Shown here one piece after another: positions 7,215-14,177 of a DNA stretch of 16,987 nt. Below the pieces are notes generated by a model. It was not told the origin of the DNA and did no database searches. It saw only the letters and a program-made list of their open reading frames with translations. Source of the DNA: Bacteroidales bacterium UBA5342 (GTDB taxonomy: Bacteria; Bacteroidota; Bacteroidia; Bacteroidales; UBA5342); the NCBI GenBank assembly GCA_002408065.1, contig DHQI01000046.1:832-17818 (forward strand). Reading direction: 5' to 3'. Within the stretch, counting starts at the first letter, position 1, and every line of letters begins with the position of its first letter. A program made the position numbers and the translations under genes.

Positions 7215-8306
7215 TTAAACGTATTCTTCGCCTTTTTCAATTTTAACATCAGTGACGAATTGTTTGATACGTTGTTCTTCTTCTTTTTTGCAAATAAGAA
7301 GTGTCTTGTCTGTTTGCGCCACAATGTAGCCTTCCAGACCTTGGATGACGGCTATTTTACCTTGAGGTAGGTTGATGATGTTATCCTTGCTGTCATAAAG
7401 CAAAGCTTCTGATGTTGAAAGGGCATTCTTCTTTTCGTCTAAGTCCAGATGCTCGTAAAGAGAGCCCCAGGTGCCCAGGTCGGACCAGCCTACAGGCTCC
7501 GAACAAAGAACGCTGACGTTGTTGGCTTTTTCCATGATGCCGTAATCGATAGAAATGCTTTTGCAGGAAATGTAAGCTTCATCTACTTTCTCTTTTTCGT
7601 CGTCGGTATAATAAACGTTGTTACAAGAAATGAATTTCTCGGCTGTTTCTGGCAGGTGGCTTTCCATAGCGGTAGCTATAGTACTACCTTTCCACATAAA
7701 GATGCCGGAATTCCAGAAAAATTCGCCGCTTTCCAGAAAAACTTTTGCTAAATCTAGGTTGGGTTTTTCGGTGAAGGTTTTCACTTTCTGGATTGACCCG
7801 GTTTCTATTTCACCTTTGTTATCAGCTTGTATATAGCCGTAGCCTGTTTCCGGACGGCTTGGTTTTATACCTATGGTTAAAAGGGCTTCATTGTAAGTTG
7901 TATATTCCAAACCGCGTGAGATCACATTTAGAAAGGTTTCTTCTTTCGTAATTAAGTGATCGGATGGAGCAACTACAAAGTTAGCTTCCGGGTTTTTGCT
8001 TAATATCTTATAAGTGGCATAGGCAATGCAAGGAGCGGTGTTACGCATCGCTGGTTCGGTCAGTATTTGGTCTGACTTTAACTCAGGCAACTGAACCTGT
8101 GTTAGCTTAGCATAAGATTCGTTAGTTACAATATAAATATTCTTGGTTGGAATGATTTGCTTAAAACGATCAAAGGTCAGTTGAAGAAAAGAGCGACCTG
8201 TGCCCAATATATCTAAGAATTGTTTTGGTTTAGAAGTAGTGCTTAAAGGCCAGAAGCGGCTACCGATTCCGCCCGCCATTATAATGCAATAGTTGTTTTT
8301 GTTCAT
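7215..8306 (-). CDS. manC: Mannose-1-phosphate guanylyltransferase (GDP-mannose pyrophosphorylase), single domain
   Basis: This 363-residue enzyme makes GDP-mannose from mannose-1-phosphate and GTP in the cytoplasm, feeding capsule, O-antigen, GDP-fucose or glycoprotein pathways. The nucleotidyltransferase signature is complete: IMAGGIGSRFWPLS with KPKQF (residues 9-30). Other conserved pieces are EPAMRNTAPCIA (84-95), VVAPSDHLI (111-119, metal-binding Asp116), KPSRPETGYGYI (148-159), FTEKP (178-182) and FFWNSGIFMWK (196-206). It lacks the C-terminal cupin isomerase domain of the roughly 470-residue bifunctional ManC/AlgA, so phosphomannose isomerase activity must come from elsewhere. It is monocistronic here, with its own promoter-like element and terminator. 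Bacteroidota also use this length of enzyme under the name cpsB, so the symbol is by family only. Confidence 0.93.
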   Translation of the reverse strand: MNKNNYCIIMAGGIGSRFWPLSTTSKPKQFLDILGTGRSFLQLTFDRFKQIIPTKNIYIVTNESYAKLTQVQLPELKSDQILTEPAMRNTAPCIAYATYKILSKNPEANFVVAPSDHLITKEETFLNVISRGLEYTTYNEALLTIGIKPSRPETGYGYIQADNKGEIETGSIQKVKTFTEKPNLDLAKVFLESGEFFWNSGIFMWKGSTIATAMESHLPETAEKFISCNNVYYTDDEKEKVDEAYISCKSISIDYGIMEKANNVSVLCSEPVGWSDLGTWGSLYEHLDLDEKKNALSTSEALLYDSKDNIINLPQGKIAVIQGLEGYIVAQTDKTLLICKKEEEQRIKQFVTDVKIEKGEEYV

Positions 8307-8367
8307 AGCGATAGTATAGTATTAGATGATATAAACGTAAAAAAGTGACATTTTGTTTGCCTGAGGG

Positions 8368-8399
8368 CGAAGATACTTGAAAATGGCTAAAATATCAAT
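8368..8399 (-). promoter_or_regulatory. Putative promoter of manC
   Basis: On the minus strand the sequence reads ATTG, 20 bp, TATCTTCG. Each box differs by one base from the Bacteroidota consensus TTTG / TAnnTTTG, and the spacing is exact. It predicts a leader of about 55 bases before the ATG at 8306. Confidence 0.45.
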
Positions 8400-8441
8400 C
8401 CTGATGCGAAAATGTAATAGAGAAAGCGGGTTGTATCGTGC

Positions 8442-9209
8442 TTAATAAGTAGCTAAGGCTGTTTTTGCTTCCTTTTTATAGCTTCGTCCTATGTTGAGCT
8501 GTTCGTTTGGGAGGTGGACCTCATTGTAGGTGTAGCTTGTCACTTTTTCTTTGTTGATGATAAAAGAGCGGTGTATGCGTAGAAAAGTTCCGGGAAGCAT
8601 TTCGGCCATGTGGCTTATTTTTTCGTTGCTTTTGATAGTGCTGTTTTGGGTATGAATAGCAATGTGATCATTGAGGCTTTCGATGTAGATAATGTCTTCA
8701 TACGGGATTTTTACCTTTTTACGGTTCGAGATTATTTCCAGAAATGAGCGCTGTAGGTTTTTGTTTTCAGCTTCCAGTGCTGCTATGGTTGCTTTGTTTT
8801 CCTGAATCTGTTTGGCCATTAATAGGACAGAGCCCAGAATAACGAGCAGGTACATCATGACGGAAAGGAGAATGGTGTCCTGTGCATTGGGACTTATGTT
8901 GCTCATTTCAAAATTGGCTAAAAAGACAAGTGAGAACATAAGCACTATACTTTCCAGATACAGAGAAATAATAATGGTGTAAAAAGTGTAGAGTCCGAAT
9001 TTAAAATATTTCTTTTTGATATAAAATTTAGGAACCAGGTAATAATTGAAATAATAAGAGGTGCCTAAAACGATAGGCAGCATAAGGCAAACAAATAAAA
9101 AAGCGGATGTCACCTCGTTCCAGGAGCGGCCAAAAATAAGGGTAAGGGTAAATATTAATATCAGCCAGTAGGCAATATGGTAGTACGGGTTGTTGGTTTT
9201 GAATTTCAT
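8442..9209 (-). CDS. Membrane-anchored LytTR-family DNA-binding regulator
   Basis: The 255 residues show four hydrophobic segments (about 11-27, 34-57, 73-98, 112-132). A short coiled-coil linker follows (about 134-160, QENKATIAALEAENKNLQ). A C-terminal LytTR domain occupies about 163-255 (VKIPYEDIIYIESLNDHIAIHT, GTFLRIHRSFIIN, LNIGRSYK). The membrane part resembles the four-helix sensor region of Bacteroidota LytS/YehU-type histidine kinases, but no response-regulator receiver or kinase domain is present. It therefore looks like a one-component regulator that binds DNA while membrane-bound (inference). It is divergent from the small ExbB-like gene, and the 149-bp gap could hold a shared operator. 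The start ATG at 9209 gives a full first helix. Confidence 0.87.
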   Translation of the reverse strand: MKFKTNNPYYHIAYWLILIFTLTLIFGRSWNEVTSAFLFVCLMLPIVLGTSYYFNYYLVPKFYIKKKYFKFGLYTFYTIIISLYLESIVLMFSLVFLANFEMSNISPNAQDTILLSVMMYLLVILGSVLLMAKQIQENKATIAALEAENKNLQRSFLEIISNRKKVKIPYEDIIYIESLNDHIAIHTQNSTIKSNEKISHMAEMLPGTFLRIHRSFIINKEKVTSYTYNEVHLPNEQLNIGRSYKKEAKTALATY

Positions 9210-9295
9210 TCGTAATATTTTTTTGCTAATTTCGGTAAAATTTTGATAATTCCTATATTGTGTTGGTAAACGACCGGTTTAGCAATGGATTCAAC

Positions 9296-9327
9296 CTTGC
9301 TTAAGATTCGAAGCAACCCTTACTTTG
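9296..9327 (+). promoter_or_regulatory. Putative promoter of the small ExbB-like gene
   Basis: The sequence is CTTG (9296-9299), 20 bp, then TTACTTTG (9320-9327). Each box is one base off the Bacteroidota consensus and the spacing is canonical. The leader to the ATG at 9359 would be about 25 bases. A weak dyad TAAAC-n5-GTTTA lies at about 9267-9281 in the same divergent gap. Confidence 0.4.
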
Positions 9328-9358
9328 CGGTATTGTTAATCTTTAAAAATTTAATGTT

Positions 9359-9742
9359 ATGAAAGAATTATTTGTTGCCGGAGGTTCGGGGTTTATGGGA
9401 GTGCTTACCCTTTTATTTTTGGGCTTAGTGGTGTGGAATGTCTACCATTTTGTGCATTATTTAAAATCAAGTAACAAATCCGGGTCTTGGCTTTACGATA
9501 GATTTAAAATCGGAAAAGACATTGGTTTGTTTGCCTTGGTTGCAGGTGTTATGGGACAGATGGTAGGCTTGTTTCAGGCTTTTGATATTATTCAAGGGGT
9601 GGAGACAATAAAACCTTCTATATTGGCCGGAGGTTTAAAAGTGTCGATGATTCCAACGCTTTATGGTGTAATTATTTTTCTTGTGTCTTTGTTGCTTTGG
9701 TTTGCGTCATCGCTAATCACAAATAAAGAGATGGGTAGCTAG
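9359..9742 (+). CDS. Small MotA/TolQ/ExbB-like membrane protein
   Basis: The 127 residues contain three predicted membrane helices (about 11-33, 55-77, 97-118). GVMGQMVGLFQAF (63-75) resembles the second helix of ExbB/TolQ (GLLGTV-GM---F), and LAGGLKVSMIPTLYGVIIFLV (89-109) resembles the third. Thr100 sits where proton-channel family members carry polar residues. It is much shorter than ExbB or TolQ (about 230-245), because the large cytoplasmic loop between helices 1 and 2 is cut to about 20 residues (SSNKSGSWLYDRFKIG). No ExbD/TolR-like partner is adjacent, so stator function is uncertain. It is divergent from a membrane LytTR regulator and followed by a terminator, so it is monocistronic. 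The C-terminal codons GGT AGC TAG belong to a nonamer shared with two other gene ends. Confidence 0.78.
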   Translation: MKELFVAGGSGFMGVLTLLFLGLVVWNVYHFVHYLKSSNKSGSWLYDRFKIGKDIGLFALVAGVMGQMVGLFQAFDIIQGVETIKPSILAGGLKVSMIPTLYGVIIFLVSLLLWFASSLITNKEMGS

Positions 9743-9762
9743 TGGCAAGCTAGTGCTTACGG

Positions 9763-9809
9763 AAAAGACGGGGTTGGGCTGCGTGGTAATCTGGTTCCGT
9801 CTTTTTTTT
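9763..9809 (+). terminator. Terminator of the ExbB-like gene
   Basis: Arms AAAAGACGG (9763-9771) and CCGTCTTTT (9797-9805) form a 9-bp stem with a 25-base loop, followed by a run of eight T (9802-9809). It begins 21 bases after the stop codon. Confidence 0.8.
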
Positions 9810-9827
9810 GTTGTTCTGGTATTATAA

Positions 9828-9879
9828 ATTCGTAATTATCTATTCGTAATTGATAATTCCTAATTCGTAATTGATAATT
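9828..9879. repeat. AT-rich direct repeat (ATTCGTAATTGATAATT) upstream of pheT
   Basis: The 17-mer ATTCGTAATTGATAATT occurs exactly at 9842-9858 and 9863-9879 (period 21). A truncated copy, ATTCGTAATTATC, lies at 9828-9840. The block sits just upstream of the pheT -7 element, so it may act as an UP-like or regulatory region, or be simple intergenic repeat expansion. Confidence 0.6.
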
Positions 9880-9899
9880 AACATTTCCCTATTAATTAT

Positions 9900-9907
9900 T
9901 ACCTTTG
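9900..9907 (+). promoter_or_regulatory. Putative -7 element of pheT
   Basis: TACCTTTG matches TAnnTTTG exactly and is followed by CG, 48 bp before the pheT ATG. No convincing TTTG is found 19-21 bp upstream. Confidence 0.5.
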
Positions 9908-9954
9908 CGTCCGCTTTGAAAACAAGCAATTATTGACTCAAAAAACAGATAGAA

Positions 9955-12411
9955 ATGATTATTTCTTATAATTGGCTGAAAGATTATCTGAACGTAAGTT
10001 TAGAGGTAGAAAAAATGGCCGAAATATTGACCGATATAGGTCTGGAAGTAGGTGGTGTAGAAACGGTACAATCCATCAAAGGTGGTTTAGAAGGTGTCGT
10101 GGTTGGCGAAGTGCTGACTTGCGAAAAGCATCCTGATGCCGACCGTTTGAGCAAAACAACCGTAAATGTGGGCGGCGAAGAGTCTTTGCCTATCGTTTGT
10201 GGTGCGCCTAATGTGGCAGCCGGACAAAAAGTGTTGGTGGCTACCGTAGGGACCATGCTTTATAGCGGCGATGATTCTTTTAAAATTAAGAAATCCAAAA
10301 TCCGCGGTGAAGTATCGATGGGGATGATTTGTGCCGAAGATGAATTGCAGCTAGGTAAAAGCCACGATGGTATTATGGTATTGGATGCGGCAGCTGAGCC
10401 AGGCACTCCTGCTAAAGCCTTTTTCGATATTCAGGACGATTATGCTATAGAAATAGACCTAACGCCAAACCGTATTGACGGAGCATCGCATATGGGTGTG
10501 GCGCGCGATCTTGCGGCTTATTTACAGCAAGAAGATACTGCAGCTAAATACGAATTGCCTTCTGTTGACGATTTCAAAGTAGATAATAAAGACTATCCGG
10601 TAGAAGTAGTGGTAGAAGATGCCGCTTTGGCTCCGCGCTATTGCGGTGTTACACTTAGCGGTGTAGCGGTGAAGGAATCGCCCGAATGGTTACAAAACCG
10701 CCTGAAAGCTATTGGTCAGAAACCGATAAATAATATTGTGGATGTCACCAATTATGTGCTTCACGAGTTGGGACAGCCGCTTCACGCCTTTGATGGTGCT
10801 GCTATAAAAGGTGATAAAGTGGTGGTGAAAACCTTGTCTGAAAAAACAAAATTTATAACACTGGATGAGCAGGAGCGCGAGCTTTCAGACAAAGATCTGA
10901 TGATATGTAATGCCGAAGAAGGTATGTGTATTGCCGGTGTGTTTGGCGGTGCAGAGTCTGGAGTGACAGAAAAAACGACAAAAGTATTCCTTGAGAGCGC
11001 TTATTTCAATCCGGTATCGGTGCGTAAAACGGCTAAGCGTCATACCTTGAGCACTGATGCCTCTTTCCGTTTTGAGCGTGGTGTGGATCCTAACAATACG
11101 CTTTATGCGCTGAAACGTGCGGCGCTTTTAATAAAAGAAGTGGCTGGCGGTAGTATTTCTTCGGACGTGTTTGATTTTTATCCTGAAGAAGTAAAGCCTT
11201 ATGATGTAAGTGTTTCTTATAAAAATGTAAACCGACTTATCGGAAAGGATTTAGGGGAGGAACGCATCAAAACCATCCTTAAGGGTTTAGAGATAGAAAT
11301 TGCAGCGGAAAAAGATGGTATTTTAGAATTAAAAGTGCCCACTTACCGTGTAGATGTGCAGCGCGAAGCTGATGTGATTGAAGATATTCTTCGCATCTAT
11401 GGGTATAATAACATAGAGATGGGCTTGAGTGTGAAGTCGACAATTACGCACTCTGTTCGTCCTGATGACCATAAACTGAAAAACCTGACGGCAGGTCATT
11501 TGGTGGGAGCCGGTTTTAATGAGATCATGTGTAATTCGCTGACTAAAGCGGCTTACTATGAAAAATCAGAAGATTATCCGGTAGCTATGTCGGTTAAGAT
11601 TCTGAATCCACTAAGTGCAGATCTTAACGTGATGCGTCAGACTCTACTTTTCGGAGGGTTGGAATCAATTGCTTATAACCGTAACCGCAAGCAAAGTGAT
11701 TTGGCTTTGTTCGAATTTGGTAACTGTTATTATTACGATGCCGAAACAGAAGGTGAAACCAACTATGATAAATACAGTCAATCGCAGCATTTAGGTTTTT
11801 GGCGCGTAGGAAAACTCAGTGCAGGTGCCTGGAATGCTAAAGAGCAAAATGTAAGCTTCTACGAGCTAAAAGCTTCTGTGGAAAATGTATTGACACAGGC
11901 TGGCGTTAATATCGGTGAGTTGGTGTGTGGTGAGTTGGACAGCGATTTGTTCGACTATGGTTTGGTTTACTTGACCAAAGCAGGTCAGGTAGTGGTGCAG
12001 CTGGGAGCTGTAAGTTCTGCGCTTGTGAATGATGCCGGAATTGATACCGAGGTTTTCTTTGCCGATATGAACTGGGATGTGGTGCTTGAGGTGCTGAAAT
12101 CGCATAAAGTTTCTTACCGTGAAATATCTAAGTTTCCCGAAGTAAAACGCGACCTTTCATTGTTGATAGCTGATTCAGTTAAGTTTGCTGATCTTGAAGA
12201 ATTGGCTTACGGCGTTGAGCGTAAATTTTTGAAAGCCGTTTCTATCTTTGATGTGTATAAAGGCGATAAATTACCGGCCGGTAAAAAATCATACGCTTTG
12301 AGCTTTGTGTTGCAGGATGAGGCAAAAACGATGAAAGATAAGCAAGTAGATCGTATAATGAATAATTTGATAGCAGCTTACAAGAAAGAATTTGCTGCTG
12401 AGATACGATAG
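9955..12411 (+). CDS. pheT: Phenylalanine--tRNA ligase beta subunit
   Basis: The 818 residues are of normal length for the bacterial-type beta subunit (E. coli 795). The alpha2-beta2 enzyme charges tRNA-Phe in the cytoplasm. Domains in order: N-terminal MIISYNWLKDYL; EMAP-like tRNA-binding OB fold at about 40-150 (GEVLTCEKHPDADRLSKTTVN, IVCGAPNV); B3/B4 editing region at about 210-400 (INNIVDVTNYVLHELGQPLHAFD, GVFGGAESGV, TDASFRFERGVDP); B5 at about 410-485; catalytic-like core at about 490-700 (LNPLSADLNVMRQTLL); and the FDX-ACB anticodon-binding domain at about 725-816 (FPEVKRDLSLLIAD to SYALSFVLQDEAKTM). The catalytic alpha subunit gene pheS is not adjacent, unlike the pheST operon of many bacteria. 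No leader peptide or T-box-like structure was recognised. Confidence 0.97.
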   Translation: MIISYNWLKDYLNVSLEVEKMAEILTDIGLEVGGVETVQSIKGGLEGVVVGEVLTCEKHPDADRLSKTTVNVGGEESLPIVCGAPNVAAGQKVLVATVGTMLYSGDDSFKIKKSKIRGEVSMGMICAEDELQLGKSHDGIMVLDAAAEPGTPAKAFFDIQDDYAIEIDLTPNRIDGASHMGVARDLAAYLQQEDTAAKYELPSVDDFKVDNKDYPVEVVVEDAALAPRYCGVTLSGVAVKESPEWLQNRLKAIGQKPINNIVDVTNYVLHELGQPLHAFDGAAIKGDKVVVKTLSEKTKFITLDEQERELSDKDLMICNAEEGMCIAGVFGGAESGVTEKTTKVFLESAYFNPVSVRKTAKRHTLSTDASFRFERGVDPNNTLYALKRAALLIKEVAGGSISSDVFDFYPEEVKPYDVSVSYKNVNRLIGKDLGEERIKTILKGLEIEIAAEKDGILELKVPTYRVDVQREADVIEDILRIYGYNNIEMGLSVKSTITHSVRPDDHKLKNLTAGHLVGAGFNEIMCNSLTKAAYYEKSEDYPVAMSVKILNPLSADLNVMRQTLLFGGLESIAYNRNRKQSDLALFEFGNCYYYDAETEGETNYDKYSQSQHLGFWRVGKLSAGAWNAKEQNVSFYELKASVENVLTQAGVNIGELVCGELDSDLFDYGLVYLTKAGQVVVQLGAVSSALVNDAGIDTEVFFADMNWDVVLEVLKSHKVSYREISKFPEVKRDLSLLIADSVKFADLEELAYGVERKFLKAVSIFDVYKGDKLPAGKKSYALSFVLQDEAKTMKDKQVDRIMNNLIAAYKKEFAAEIR

Positions 12412-12433
12412 TTTTACAAAATAATATTTGACG

Positions 12434-12474
12434 AAAATCCGGTTCTTATCATTGATAAGATTCCGGATTTTTTT
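12434..12474 (+). terminator. pheT terminator
   Basis: The outer stem is AAAATCCGG (12434-12442) with CCGGATTTT (12463-12471). The inner stem is TCTTATCA with TGATAAGA, separated by a small bulge. A run of seven T follows (12468-12474). It starts 23 bases after the pheT stop. Confidence 0.9.
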
Positions 12475-12488
12475 GTTTTATGGCGGGG

Positions 12489-12670
12489 TGAGTTTCCGCG
12501 AAAAGTGCTATGAAAGGTGTGGTTTTCGCGGAAACTCATTCTCGAAAATTCGCCTGAGTTTCCGCGAAAAATAGTATAAAGAGTGTGGTTTTCGTGGAAA
12601 CTCACCTTTTGTTTTGCTTGTCAGTTTCCGCGAAAAGTTATATGTTTGTTATAGTTTTCGCGGAAACTCA
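12489..12670. repeat. Array of three 50-bp palindromes at exact 66-bp period
   Basis: Each unit is a 16-bp arm TGAGTTTCCGCGAAAA, an 18-nt loop and the reverse-complement arm TTTTCGCGGAAACTCA. The units lie at 12489-12538, 12555-12604 and 12621-12670, separated by two 16-nt spacers. Unit 1 is perfect. Unit 2 has one change giving a G-U-compatible pair. Unit 3 has TCA instead of TGA at its left edge. The loops of units 1 and 2 are related (12 of 18 bases identical, both ending GTGTGG), and that of unit 3 is different. The arm core TTTCCGCGAAAA is itself one base from the perfect palindrome TTTTCGCGAAAA. The array fills the gap between the pheT terminator and the ATPase-nuclease gene. No other copy was noticed in the window. 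Confidence 0.93.
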
Positions 12671-12710
12671 AATTGGGTTTCTTTTGTTTAAACCTTTGTT
12701 TTATAATAAA

Positions 12711-14129
12711 ATGTTAGGTAGAGAAAGAGAAATAGAAGAGCTTGACAGGTCGTTGAAAAGTGAAGAGTCTGAACTCTTGGCTGTATATGGTCGCCGACGT
12801 GTAGGTAAAACTTATATGATTCGTAAGCATTATGCATCACATATAGTTTTTGACATAACCGGTATTCGTGACGGGGAGCAGGAGCTTCAATTGCAGCATT
12901 TTTATGAGCAACTATTGTTGGTGGCGCCCCGTTTCAAAGGGGAGGAAGTGCCCCAAGATTGGTTTGCAGCATTCCAGATGTTGAGTACATATATTAATGG
13001 TATGCGCAGTAAGAAGAAAAAGGTCATTTTTATTGATGAGTTTCCATGGTTTTGCTCTCAGCGTTCTCCTTTTCTGAAAATTTTCGAACATTTTTGGAAT
13101 AATTATTGTACTAAACGGAATGACTTGGTCGTGGTGGTTTGTGGCAGTGCGGCGGCGTTTATGGTAAATAAGGTGATACGTAACCGTGGTGGTTTGCATG
13201 GTCGTATATCCAAAACCTTGCGTCTAATGCCGTTTACGCTGTACGAAAGCAAACTCTATTTACAAAGCAAAGGCATCGATTGGTTAGATTATGATATACT
13301 ACAATTGTATATGGCTTTTGGTGGTATTCCTTATTATATGAGTTTCCTGAATGAAAAACTTACGGTGACACAAAACATCGACCGTTTGTGTTTTGCTGAG
13401 GGCGGCTTAATGATAAAAGAGTTTGAGGAGGCTTTGATGTCTTTGTTTACCAATTCGGCCATTCACCGTCATGTTATCGAAACTTTGGCGGCTCGGCGCA
13501 AGGGATATACGCGCAAGCAGATTGTGGCGCTGACCCGCCGCCCGGATAATGGCGATTTTTCCAATGCGCTGAAAGAATTGCAGGAGTCGGGGTTTGTGAC
13601 CCGTTATCAAGCTTATGATGGTGCTAAACGCAAAGCCTTGTACCGCTTGTCTGACGAGTATAGTTTCTTTTACCTTAATTATGTAGAGAAATATGAAGGG
13701 CAAGGCGAGGGAACCTGGCATAAGTTGGCGGCTATGCCTACCTATAAGGCTTGGTCTGGTTTTGCTTTTGAATCCGTGTGTCTGAAGCATATTGCAGAAA
13801 TAAAAAAAGGTTTGGGGGTACAAATAATGCATACGGTGCATTCCAGCTGGCACAACGAAGAGGCGCAGATTGATTTGGTGATAGACCGGGCTGATAACCG
13901 GATAGATATTTTTGAATTGAAATTTTATCAGGGGCCTTTTGAGATCACTAAGAGTTATTTTGAAAAATTACAGCAAAAACAGTGGGCTTTTAAGGAGAGT
14001 GTAAACCGAAAACGAAAAAATATTTTACTCTCGATGCTAACGACTTATGGGGTGAAAGACAATAAATACCGTAAAGCTATTGTGCACGAAAATATGACCA
14101 TGGAAGTCTTGTTTCAGAAGGCTTATTAG
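12711..14129 (+). CDS. AAA-type ATPase with C-terminal DUF234/PD-(D/E)XK nuclease-like region
   Basis: The 472 residues begin MLGREREIEELDRSL, the usual start of this archaeal-type ATPase family common in Bacteroidota. Walker A is GRRRVGKT (27-34), Walker B is VIFIDEF (105-111, Asp109-Glu110), and a sensor-like VVVCGSAA is at 141-148. A winged-helix-like middle follows (about 250-315, YTRKQIVALTRRPDNGDFSNALKELQESGFV). The C-terminal DUF234-type part contains FESVCLKHI (Glu354), QIDLVID (Asp388) and FELKF (Glu402, Lys404), a spacing that fits a PD-(D/E)XK nuclease core. ATG 12711 is chosen because the frame can be extended upstream to a GTG at 12585 only through palindrome unit 3, and the extra residues look non-protein-like. 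The biological role of the family is not established; mobile-element maintenance or defence has to be regarded as inference. Confidence 0.88.
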   Translation: MLGREREIEELDRSLKSEESELLAVYGRRRVGKTYMIRKHYASHIVFDITGIRDGEQELQLQHFYEQLLLVAPRFKGEEVPQDWFAAFQMLSTYINGMRSKKKKVIFIDEFPWFCSQRSPFLKIFEHFWNNYCTKRNDLVVVVCGSAAAFMVNKVIRNRGGLHGRISKTLRLMPFTLYESKLYLQSKGIDWLDYDILQLYMAFGGIPYYMSFLNEKLTVTQNIDRLCFAEGGLMIKEFEEALMSLFTNSAIHRHVIETLAARRKGYTRKQIVALTRRPDNGDFSNALKELQESGFVTRYQAYDGAKRKALYRLSDEYSFFYLNYVEKYEGQGEGTWHKLAAMPTYKAWSGFAFESVCLKHIAEIKKGLGVQIMHTVHSSWHNEEAQIDLVIDRADNRIDIFELKFYQGPFEITKSYFEKLQQKQWAFKESVNRKRKNILLSMLTTYGVKDNKYRKAIVHENMTMEVLFQKAY

Positions 14130-14135
14130 TGTTAT

Positions 14136-14175
14136 ATTCTAAAATGTTAGAACTTTCCATAAAAAGTTTTAGAAT
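14136..14175. other. AT-rich inverted repeat after the ATPase gene
   Basis: ATTCTAAAA (14136-14144) and TTTTAGAAT (14167-14175) are exact reverse complements over a 22-nt loop, and TTCTAA/TTAGAA forms an alternative smaller hairpin inside. The stem has almost no G/C and no T run follows, so it is a weak terminator candidate at best. It directly abuts the rpmE -33 box. Confidence 0.35.
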
Positions 14176-14177
14176 GT

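Noticed and set aside
9140..9260. Promoter for the minus-strand LytTR gene
   Set aside because: No TAnnTTTG/TTTG pair with 19-21-bp spacing was found in the gap on that strand, so none is reported.
9359..9742. Frameshifted or truncated remnant of a full-length ExbB
   Set aside because: The gene has its own start, three complete helices, a promoter-like sequence and a terminator, with no ExbB-like sequence in the flanks or other frames.
12414..12605. 63-residue minus-strand frame with a 22-residue repeat
   Set aside because: It is made of the palindrome units and the pheT terminator. The repetition follows from the 66-bp period, and no start signal or family similarity is seen.
12489..12670. 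CRISPR array
   Set aside because: The repeats alternate in orientation, and the intervals are only 16-18 bases, too short for spacers. Two of the loops are related to each other, and no cas gene is nearby.
13407..13853. 148-residue minus-strand frame inside the ATPase-nuclease gene
   Set aside because: It is antisense to conserved DUF234-region codons, with no family features.
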